The translations under genes and the position numbers were made by a program. The notes below the pieces were generated by a model. That model was not told where the DNA came from and did no database searches. It saw only the letters and a program-made list of their open reading frames with translations. A stretch of 5,409 nt of DNA, taken from assembly GCA_014729205.1 (NCBI GenBank), contig WJKG01000131.1, forward strand, positions 1 to 5,409, given 5' to 3'. This document shows positions 1-5,409 of the stretch, piece after piece. Source of the stretch: a candidate division GN15 bacterium. GTDB lineage: Bacteria > Zixibacteria > MSB-5A5 > GN15 > FEB-12. The first letter of the stretch is position 1, and the number at the start of each line of letters is the position of its first letter.

Positions 1-2
1 AT

Positions 3-749
3 AGCGATACGCCACCCGAACCGATCGGCCAACGCTTCCACCACCTCACGAGCTTCACCAACCAGGGTTATGTCAGTGATGACCCGCATTGGGGCTCGCA
101 ACTGCCGCTTTACAAGAGCTACCCTGATGCCCCCCGAGTCTCGCTCACGCTACCTGACCCGGCTGCGTTGTCCCATCCACAAGGACTTCCTGAGCTTGTT
201 AACAAGCGACGCTCGACCCGGTCTTACAGTGACGAACCGGTGTCACTTCAGCAGCTTTCGCGTGTTCTGCTCTCAGCGAATGGACTCACGCGCATGGCCG
301 GCGGCAGCGCGCGCAGGACGGCGCCATCGGCCGGAGCCCTCTACCCGATTGACATCTACATTGTGGTCAGCGAGGTTACCGAACTCGAGCAGGGACTGTA
401 TCATTTCAACCCGGAAGACTCTTCCCTCTCGCGCCTCGAGAGCGGCGATGTCTCCGATCAGCTCTCTGCCACCAGCGAAAGTCAGGACTGGGTTGGCCCT
501 GCGCCCGCCACACTCATCCTGTCAGCTCGCTTTCCCCGCGTCACCGCAAAATATGCCGATCGTGGATACCGCTATGCGTACATCGAGTGCGGTGCCATTG
601 CCCAGAACATCTACCTTCAAACGACCGCGCTTGGAATGGGAACAGTCACGGTTGGGGCCTTCAACGATCAGAAGCTCAACGAGTTTCTTGATGTCGACGG
701 TGTCCGGGAAGCGGGTATCTTGATCATGCCGATCGGACACAGGAACTGA
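3..749 (+). CDS. SagB-type FMN nitroreductase, 5'-truncated by the window edge
   Basis: Flavin-dependent oxidoreductase of the nitroreductase fold, SagB/ThcOx branch. Members with a known role oxidise azolines to azoles in ribosomal peptides; many stand-alone members have no known substrate. The frame is open from base 3 to the TGA at 747-749, at least 248 residues. Visible motifs: RFHHLTSF near the left edge and PLYKSYPDAPRVSL (105-146), both typical of this branch's N-terminus; RRSTRSY (207-227) and SAGALYP (327-347), expected at the FMN site; a Lys-Tyr pair (549-554) where azoline oxidases carry a pair reported as important; GYRYAYIECG (564-593); LGMG (630-641); and a C-terminal Glu (codon 708-710) before the last strand. 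A TTG at 168 could be read as a start, but it would remove the conserved N-terminal motifs. There is no in-frame ATG before it, so the start lies left of the window. Family is confident; substrate is unknown, and no YcaO cyclase or precursor peptide is visible. Confidence 0.9.
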   Translation, partial: SDTPPEPIGQRFHHLTSFTNQGYVSDDPHWGSQLPLYKSYPDAPRVSLTLPDPAALSHPQGLPELVNKRRSTRSYSDEPVSLQQLSRVLLSANGLTRMAGGSARRTAPSAGALYPIDIYIVVSEVTELEQGLYHFNPEDSSLSRLESGDVSDQLSATSESQDWVGPAPATLILSARFPRVTAKYADRGYRYAYIECGAIAQNIYLQTTALGMGTVTVGAFNDQKLNEFLDVDGVREAGILIMPIGHRN

Positions 750-797
750 CATCACGATCAGTGTGGTGTTTAGGCTCCACGTTCTTAGTTCTTTAGA

Positions 798-826
798 TTG
801 CGTCCCGGTGCATGGAGCGCTATAAT
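798..826 (+). promoter_or_regulatory. Sigma70-like promoter for the Tricorn protease gene
   Basis: The -10 box TATAAT (821-826) is a perfect consensus. The -35 candidate TTGCGT (798-803) matches three of six positions, including the key TTG, and the spacer is exactly 17 bp. Transcription would start near 833, leaving a leader of roughly 44 nt before the ATG at 877. It lies in the 127-bp gap after the nitroreductase stop, so the protease probably has its own promoter. If the host uses a Bacteroidota-type consensus (TTTG / TAnnTTTG), this match would be less meaningful. Confidence 0.55.
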
Positions 827-866
827 GATCCTCATCTGACATACTGCTTACAATTCGCTGTGCTAT

Positions 867-873
867 AGGAGGT
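867..873 (+). promoter_or_regulatory. Strong Shine-Dalgarno, close-set, for the Tricorn gene
   Basis: AGGAGGT is a near-perfect complement to the 16S rRNA 3' end, but only three bases separate it from the ATG at 877 (four if AGGAGG is counted). That is shorter than usual. The next codon is TTG (880-882), which would give a more ordinary spacing of six. Either start leaves the same signal peptide core. ATG is preferred as the stronger initiation codon. Confidence 0.75.
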
Positions 874-876
874 CTC

Positions 877-3800
877 ATGTTGCGTCTTGCGGTGCCCCTG
901 CTGATTGTTGTGCTAGCTTTCATCTCCTCTGCGACGGCGGAGGATGCACGACTGCTTCGTTTTCCGGACATTTCCGATAAGCAAGTCTGTTTCGTCTGGG
1001 CCGGTGATGTCTATGTTGTTCCCCGTGATGGCGGACAGGCCGTGCGCCTCACCAGCCACCAGGGACTGGAGCTCTTTCCACGCTTCTCTCCCGATGGTGG
1101 TTCCATCGCTTACACCGCTCAGTATGATGGTCCATTTGCTGTGTACATGATGCCCGTCACGGGCGGCACTCCCAAGAGACTTACCTACCATCCAGGAGTA
1201 CCGATTCGCAGCGAGCGGATGGGTCCGGACAACGTTGTGATGGACTGGCACCCCGATGGCACAAAGGTGCTCTTTCGTAGTCGCCGTGACGCCTTCGATG
1301 GCTGGGAGGGGCGGGTCTACTGGGCGGATACCTCCGGTGGCTTGCCAATGGCCCTGCCGATGGCCGCTGCCGGATTCACGAGCTTGTCACCCGACGGCAA
1401 TCGCGTTGCCTATTGTCCGATCTATCGAGACTTCCGCACGTGGAAACGCTACAAAGGTGGGATGGCGCAAGATGTCTGGATCTTTGACTTGACCGATACG
1501 ACTTCGGAGAAGATCACCGACTGGATCGGGACAGATACCAAGCCGATGTGGCATGAGGACCGCATCTACTTCAATTCCGATCGCACCGGCCGACTGAATC
1601 TGCACTGCTACGACATCAATACCGGCGGAACACGGCAGGTGACGCACTTCGAGGAGTTCGATGTGCGCTGGCCAGCGGTGGGACCGGACGCCATTGTCTT
1701 CGAAAACGGTGGCTGGCTGTATGTGATGAAGCTGCCCGGCGAGACTGTCTCAAGACTCGACATTCAACTGAGCTCTGACCGCCCGCTGATGAGGCAGGAA
1801 TTCGTCGATGTGTCTGAGATGATTCGGGGTAACAACCTCTCCCCCGACGGCAAACGTGTCGTCGTCAGCGCCCGGGGCGAACTCTACACCATTCCCGCCA
1901 GACATGGCGACAACAGAAACCTGTCCGGTCACACCTCGGGTTCGGTGGAAAATCGACCGGCCTGGTCCCCTGATGGTCGATGGATTGCTCATCTCTCCGA
2001 CCGCACAGGTGAATCAGAGGTCTATATAACCTCGCATGACGGTACCGAGACCGTGCAGCTCACGACCGACGGTTACTGCCAGCGGTACAGCCCCCGATGG
2101 TCACCGGACAGCGAGATGCTGGCCTTATCCGATAAGAACAACGACCTGTGGCTGGTCGATGTGGAGCAAAGGGACATTCAGAAGATTGACAGTTCCGGCG
2201 AGGGTAGCATCAATGACTACACGTGGTCTCCTGACAGCCGTTGGATTGCCTATTCAAAACGCATCGAAAACGAGTTGCGCAGTATCTTCGTGTATTCCAT
2301 CGAAGAGAACATCTCGCGACTCGTGACACCGTCGATGGCAACCGATTACAATCCGTCATTCGATCCCGAAGGCAACTACCTGTTCTATCTCTCCGACCGT
2401 GACTTTAACCCGCTGACCAGTGAATACGAGTTTCAGTTCGTCAACCGCGCCATCACCAACCTTTTCGCAGTCCTGCTCCGGGAGGACACTCCGAATCCAT
2501 TCGGTACACGCCACGATGAGGTGACTATCGGTGATAAAAAGGCGACCGACCATGACAACGACGATGAGAAGAACGATGGCGATGAGAATCTCCCTGTCGC
2601 GATCGACTTTGAGGACATTCTTGATCGTCAGATAGCATTCGACCTTGATCCTGGCGAATACTCCAGTCTCACGGCTGGCGATGATGCCGTCTACTATATC
2701 AGCTCGCCGCTTCGGGGACTGCGCGGCTACCTTGAAGCTTCGCCGCGGGAGTTACACAAATATGATCTCGAACACCGCAAAGACCATGTGTTTGCAACCG
2801 GGGTCCGCAGCTACAGCATTCCCTTCGACGGTGAGAAGATGCTCATTCGGACAGGCGGCCAGCAGTTCTACATCGTCGGTGTTTCCGGCAACAAAGCCGA
2901 CATGGGTGATGCTCAGGTTCCGATCCGGGACCTGGAGATGCTACTTGATCGCAACGACGAATACGTACAGATCTTCGATGATGTCTGGCGACGGTACCGT
3001 GACTACTTCTACGACCCGAACATGCACGGTCTTGACTGGCAAGCCAACGGTGAGAAGTACCGGGCATTGCTGCCCTACGCGGCTCACCGGTACGACCTTA
3101 TCTACATACTCAGTGAAATGATCAGCGAACTGGCCTGCTCGCATACGTACGTAGGGGGTGGTGACTACTGGCGCCCCAGCGGCAACGAGGTTGGGCTCCT
3201 GGGCGCGGACATTGTGTCTGACGAGCAATCCGGGTACCTGAGAATTGAGCGCATACTCCGTGGAGAGTACTGGGACGAGGTATTGCGCTCCCCGCTGCGA
3301 GCTCCCGGCGTGGAGGTTTCCGAGGGCGACTACCTGCTGGCCATCAACGGGCACCCACTGACTGCCGACCACAATCCGTACCGATTCCTCCAGAACTCCG
3401 CCGGCAAGACCGTTGAGTTGACTGTGAACAGTCGCCCCACGATGGATAATGCCCGCACGGTGTCGGTCGAACCAGTTTCCCGGGAGAGTACGCTCCGCTA
3501 CTACGACTGGGTTGAGGGACGGCGCGAGTATGTGGACTCCATGTCCAATGGACAGTTCGGTTACTTGCACATCCCGGATATGGGTGGCTGGGGCCTGCTT
3601 CGGTTTGTCCGGATGTTCTACTACCAGGCACGCAAACCTGGCTTGATAATGGACGTGCGCTATAACGGTGGTGGGTTTGTCTCACAGTTGATACTCGATC
3701 GGCTCATAAAGACGCCTGTTGCCATGTGGGCGGACCGGGAAAACGGCGTCAGTCCATCTCCGGGGACAGCGATTCAGGGGCATATGGCGACTCTGCTAAA

Positions 3801-4152
3801 CGAATACTCGTGCTCCGATGGTGATATCTTCCCCTACTGCTTCCGCGAGTACGGCCTGGGACCGTTGATCGGAGTGCGTTCCTGGGGCGGCGTTGTGGGC
3901 ATCGATGGTCATGGCCCGCTCTCGGATGGCGGCTACGTGTACACCCCCGAGTACGCGATGTTCAATCTGGAAGGCGACTGGGTGATCGAGAATGTCGGTG
4001 TTGAACCGGACACAACCATCGCCAACACACCGGATCGCCGCGTACGCGGCTACGACGACCAGCTCGACAAGGCAATCGACTATTTGAAGACGATGCTTGA
4101 GCGCGAGCCAGTGTCTCTGCCCGGACGGCCAGAACCACCCGAACCTCGCTGA
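877..4152 (+). CDS. Exported Tricorn-type serine protease (S41, double propeller, PDZ)
   Basis: Large self-assembling peptidase that trims peptides; archaeal Tricorn acts after the proteasome in the cytosol, whereas this one is predicted to be exported. Residues 1-21 form a Sec signal peptide (hydrophobic core 4-16, ATA before likely cleavage at 21/22), leaving 1070 residues against 1071 for Thermoplasma Tricorn. Layout: six-bladed propeller about 22-305; second propeller about 306-685, the two sharing eight SPDG-like blade motifs; C1 helical domain about 690-766; PDZ about 773-857; S41 core about 875-1065. The catalytic set appears complete by motif: Ser755-His756 (ACSHTYVGGG), oxyanion Gly in NGGG (930-933), nucleophile Ser980 with Asp981 (EYSCSDGD), and Glu1038 (IENVGVEPD). 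These correspond to Thermoplasma S745/H746, G918, S965/D966 and E1023, with offsets of +10 then a constant +15. Arg136-Arg137 may match the R131/R132 pair that anchors substrate C-termini. Oddity: an acidic, Asn/Asp-rich stretch at 553-571. The P1-selecting Asp (D936 in Thermoplasma) cannot be placed with confidence. Start: ATG after AGGAGGT. Confidence 0.95.
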   Translation: MLRLAVPLLIVVLAFISSATAEDARLLRFPDISDKQVCFVWAGDVYVVPRDGGQAVRLTSHQGLELFPRFSPDGGSIAYTAQYDGPFAVYMMPVTGGTPKRLTYHPGVPIRSERMGPDNVVMDWHPDGTKVLFRSRRDAFDGWEGRVYWADTSGGLPMALPMAAAGFTSLSPDGNRVAYCPIYRDFRTWKRYKGGMAQDVWIFDLTDTTSEKITDWIGTDTKPMWHEDRIYFNSDRTGRLNLHCYDINTGGTRQVTHFEEFDVRWPAVGPDAIVFENGGWLYVMKLPGETVSRLDIQLSSDRPLMRQEFVDVSEMIRGNNLSPDGKRVVVSARGELYTIPARHGDNRNLSGHTSGSVENRPAWSPDGRWIAHLSDRTGESEVYITSHDGTETVQLTTDGYCQRYSPRWSPDSEMLALSDKNNDLWLVDVEQRDIQKIDSSGEGSINDYTWSPDSRWIAYSKRIENELRSIFVYSIEENISRLVTPSMATDYNPSFDPEGNYLFYLSDRDFNPLTSEYEFQFVNRAITNLFAVLLREDTPNPFGTRHDEVTIGDKKATDHDNDDEKNDGDENLPVAIDFEDILDRQIAFDLDPGEYSSLTAGDDAVYYISSPLRGLRGYLEASPRELHKYDLEHRKDHVFATGVRSYSIPFDGEKMLIRTGGQQFYIVGVSGNKADMGDAQVPIRDLEMLLDRNDEYVQIFDDVWRRYRDYFYDPNMHGLDWQANGEKYRALLPYAAHRYDLIYILSEMISELACSHTYVGGGDYWRPSGNEVGLLGADIVSDEQSGYLRIERILRGEYWDEVLRSPLRAPGVEVSEGDYLLAINGHPLTADHNPYRFLQNSAGKTVELTVNSRPTMDNARTVSVEPVSRESTLRYYDWVEGRREYVDSMSNGQFGYLHIPDMGGWGLLRFVRMFYYQARKPGLIMDVRYNGGGFVSQLILDRLIKTPVAMWADRENGVSPSPGTAIQGHMATLLNEYSCSDGDIFPYCFREYGLGPLIGVRSWGGVVGIDGHGPLSDGGYVYTPEYAMFNLEGDWVIENVGVEPDTTIANTPDRRVRGYDDQLDKAIDYLKTMLEREPVSLPGRPEPPEPR

Positions 4153-4183
4153 AGGTATAGCACAAACGGCACTGATGATGCAC

Positions 4184-4209
4184 GGTCGGCAATCCACGGA
4201 TTGTCGGCC
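4184..4209 (+). terminator. Strong hairpin just after the Tricorn stop
   Basis: GGTCGGCAATCC (4184-4195) pairs with GGATTGTCGGCC (4198-4209) over 11 to 12 positions with two G-U wobbles, closing on a CACG tetraloop or a 2-nt gap. It lies 31 nt after the protease stop. No T-run follows (ATTGCCTG), so it is not a classic intrinsic terminator. It could protect the 3' end of the mRNA or be part of a leader structure. On the complementary strand the two wobbles become A-C mismatches, so the structure favours plus-strand RNA. Confidence 0.45.
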
Positions 4210-4219
4210 ATTGCCTGAT

Positions 4220-4245
4220 CAGATTCGCAAATGAGAATGAATCTG
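4220..4245 (+). other. Inverted repeat CAGATTC / GAATCTG in the gap
   Basis: A perfect 7-bp stem, CAGATTC (4220-4226) with GAATCTG (4239-4245), encloses a 12-nt loop. An alternative 5-bp pairing, TCGCA (4225-4229) with TGCGA (4244-4248), uses overlapping bases and would exclude the first. It may be an operator-like site, an RNA hairpin or chance. It matches no operator I know; in particular it is not a MetJ box. Confidence 0.3.
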
Positions 4246-4255
4246 CGATACCTAG

Positions 4256-4284
4256 GAACCAGCAGCGCGGTTCGGGCGTTTTTT
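4256..4284 (+). terminator. Weak hairpin followed by six T, possible terminator or attenuator
   Basis: GAACC (4256-4260) pairs with GGTTC (4269-4273) across an 8-nt loop; five bases (GGGCG) then lead into TTTTTT (4279-4284). The stem is short and the T-run slightly far from it, so intrinsic termination would be inefficient. It could end the Tricorn transcript or, being only 44 bp before the next start codon, attenuate transcription into the PLP gene. Confidence 0.4.
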
Positions 4285-4303
4285 CTTGGCATGAGGCAAG
4301 AAA
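4282..4303 (+). other. Inverted repeat TTTCTTG / CAAGAAA overlapping the T-run
   Basis: A perfect 7-bp stem, TTTCTTG (4282-4288) with CAAGAAA (4297-4303), with an 8-nt loop GCATGAGG. It takes in the last three bases of the T-run that follows the preceding hairpin. In RNA the two structures could form one after the other; in DNA it could be a dyad-symmetric protein site. It ends 25 bp before the ATG of the PLP gene. Confidence 0.35.
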
Positions 4304-4314
4304 TGTATCAACGC

Positions 4315-4320
4315 AAGGGA
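4315..4320 (+). promoter_or_regulatory. Shine-Dalgarno for the PLP enzyme gene
   Basis: AAGGGA, a purine-rich partial match to the anti-Shine-Dalgarno, lies 8 bases before the ATG at 4329. Together with the family-typical N-terminus, it supports this start over the downstream in-frame ATG at 4476, which would remove conserved sequence. Confidence 0.6.
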
Positions 4321-4328
4321 CTAAGCTC

Positions 4329-5409
4329 ATGAGCAGTAAACGGATCGATCTGACCTACGGGTTCTCCACTCACGCCGTCCACGCGGGCGAGGCAATCAAC
4401 GAAACCCGATCACACATAAATCCTGTCTTCCAGACATCCACCTTTAAGTTCGCCAATGCGGAGGAAGGACATCGTATGTTTGCCGGTGAGCACTCCGGCT
4501 ACGTTTACTCCCGCCTCGGCAATCCAACAGTAGAATTGCTGGAAACGAAAGTGGCTGCACTGGAAGGGAAGAACCTGATTGCTCAAGCAGAAAAGCGTGG
4601 TGGGCATCTTAGTGTCTATGCAATCGCGTTTGCATCGGGAATGTCGGCAATCTCAACTGTTGCCTTGTCGATCCTTTCCCCTGGAGATCACTTGGTCACG
4701 GACAACATTCTGTATGGTTGCACCAACAGTTTGTTCATGAACACGCTGCCGCGAATGAACATCGGTGTCACTTTCGTCGACTGCTCGAATCCGGACAATG
4801 TCCAGAGAGCCCTGGAGGAGCATCCGAACACTAAAATGGTGTATCTGGAAACGCCAGCCAATCCAACGATGAAACTATCTGATATAGGAGCGATCGCGGG
4901 GTTGTGCAAGGGCGGCGTTCGGCTGGTGGTCGACAACACATTCGCAACCCCAATTCTCCAGCGTCCACTCGAACTCGGTGCTGATATAGTCATTCACTCC
5001 ACTACCAAGTACATTAGCGGCCATGGCATCGCTCTGGGGGGTATGGCGGTATCGACCGACAAGGAACTCTTCGATAACTCCATTTATCCGGCCATTATCG
5101 ACACCGGAGGTAACCCCTCTCCGCATGATGCCTGGTTGATCAATATGGGACTGAAGACGCTTGCCATTCGCATGGAGCGCCATTGTCGCAACGCCCTGGA
5201 AATTGCGCACTGGCTGGAACAACACCCGAAAGTTGAGCGCGTATACTATCCTGGCTTACCTTCTCACCCGCAGAAAGAGTTGGCCGAGCAACAGATGGAT
5301 GGTTTTGGCGGCATCATCTCTTTCACCGTGAAGGGTGGCCTCGAGTCGTCGCGGCGGGTACTTGACAATGTAGAGCTCTGTACGCTCGCCGTGTCTCTTG
5401 GGTGCGTTG
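4329..5409 (+). CDS. Methionine gamma-lyase-like PLP enzyme, 3'-truncated by the window edge
   Basis: Cys/Met metabolism PLP enzyme of the cystathionine gamma-lyase family, cytoplasmic. Methionine gamma-lyase splits methionine to methanethiol, 2-oxobutyrate and ammonia; close relatives make homocysteine from O-acetylhomoserine. The frame is open for 360 codons to the right edge, with about 50 to 60 residues expected to be missing. Read against Pseudomonas putida methionine gamma-lyase from memory: Tyr60 and Arg62 (YSRLGNPT; Y59/R61, phosphate contacts from the partner subunit), Gly104-Met105 (G89/M90), Tyr129 (Y114, stacks on PLP), Cys131 (C116), Asp202 (D186, PLP ring nitrogen), Ser224, Thr226 and Schiff-base Lys227 (S208/T210/K211), Ser356 in AVSLG (S340). 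The Cys in LYGCT is typical of methionine gamma-lyases (others usually have LYGGT), and AVSLG argues against cystathionine gamma-lyase, which has Glu before SLG. A 14-residue insertion lies at about 82-96, before FASGM. O-acetylhomoserine sulfhydrylase remains possible. The start follows AAGGGA. The gap upstream is structured, so leader control is possible. Confidence 0.92.
   Translation, partial: MSSKRIDLTYGFSTHAVHAGEAINETRSHINPVFQTSTFKFANAEEGHRMFAGEHSGYVYSRLGNPTVELLETKVAALEGKNLIAQAEKRGGHLSVYAIAFASGMSAISTVALSILSPGDHLVTDNILYGCTNSLFMNTLPRMNIGVTFVDCSNPDNVQRALEEHPNTKMVYLETPANPTMKLSDIGAIAGLCKGGVRLVVDNTFATPILQRPLELGADIVIHSTTKYISGHGIALGGMAVSTDKELFDNSIYPAIIDTGGNPSPHDAWLINMGLKTLAIRMERHCRNALEIAHWLEQHPKVERVYYPGLPSHPQKELAEQQMDGFGGIISFTVKGGLESSRRVLDNVELCTLAVSLGCV

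Noticed and set aside
70..723. 217-residue open frame overlapping the nitroreductase
   Set aside because: It is rich in Arg, Ser and Pro with no family motif, and it lies fully over a frame with clear nitroreductase motifs. It is a shadow frame.
763..780. Possible terminator after the nitroreductase (GTGG ... CCAC)
   Set aside because: The stem is only 4 bp plus wobbles, with a 10-nt loop and no clean T-run; too weak to call.
2941..3570. 209-residue minus-strand open frame inside the Tricorn gene
   Set aside because: It is antisense to the conserved C1 and PDZ region, shows no recognisable domain, and arises from the codon bias of the real gene.
3..4152. A peptide-modification cluster joining the SagB-type oxidase with the Tricorn protease
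   Set aside because: The protease has its own promoter and signal peptide, and no YcaO cyclase, precursor peptide or transporter is in the window; adjacency alone does not support it.
4211..4238. Possible promoter for the PLP gene (TTGCCT, 16 bp, GAGAAT)
   Set aside because: Both boxes match only four of six positions and the -10 lacks its leading T; similar matches arise by chance. The real promoter could still lie in this gap or further upstream.
4153..4328. SAM riboswitch, T-box or MetJ operator before the PLP gene
   Set aside because: I find no SAM-I core, no T-box sequence and no AGACGTCT-type repeats, so no known class can be named.
3796..4330. Minus-strand open frames of 133, 122 and 70 residues covering the Tricorn 3' end and the gap
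   Set aside because: They overlap one another and the S41 catalytic region and have no recognisable motif.
1..5409. CRISPR array, insertion sequence, tRNA or rRNA
   Set aside because: I see no spaced direct repeats, transposase motifs, terminal inverted repeats or tRNA-like cloverleaf in the gaps.

Overview
The window holds three genes, all on the plus strand. Both outer genes are cut by the window edges: (1) the 3' part of a SagB-type FMN nitroreductase (open from the left edge, stop at 747-749); (2) a complete exported Tricorn-type serine protease of 1091 residues (877-4152); (3) the 5' part (360 codons) of a PLP-dependent methionine gamma-lyase-like enzyme (4329 to the right edge). The last gene has no stop inside the window, so a search that requires a stop codon would miss it.

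Organism: a bacterium, judged from Shine-Dalgarno-led genes, a sigma70-like promoter and a Sec signal peptide on the Tricorn homologue. The DNA is moderately GC-rich (by eye, mid-50s per cent). Exported Tricorn-like S41 proteases of this layout are common in Bacteroidota, Acidobacteriota, Planctomycetota and uncultured phyla of the FCB and related groups. The lyase carries a 14-residue insertion that I loosely associate with such lineages. The phylum cannot be fixed from this window.

Layout: 1-749 nitroreductase; 750-876 a short gap with a good promoter candidate (TTGCGT, 17 bp, TATAAT) and a strong Shine-Dalgarno; 877-4152 Tricorn protease; 4153-4328 a 176-bp gap rich in hairpins, including one followed by six T; 4329-5409 PLP enzyme. 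The promoter before the protease and the hairpins after it suggest that each gene is its own transcription unit rather than part of one operon.

Working together: no direct pathway joins the three. The protease probably trims peptides in the periplasm. The lyase is cytoplasmic sulfur amino acid catabolism or assimilation. The nitroreductase is a flavin oxidoreductase of unknown substrate. I see no undescribed system here. The points most worth a second look are the structured leader before the PLP gene, the insertion in that enzyme, and the true N-terminus of the nitroreductase.
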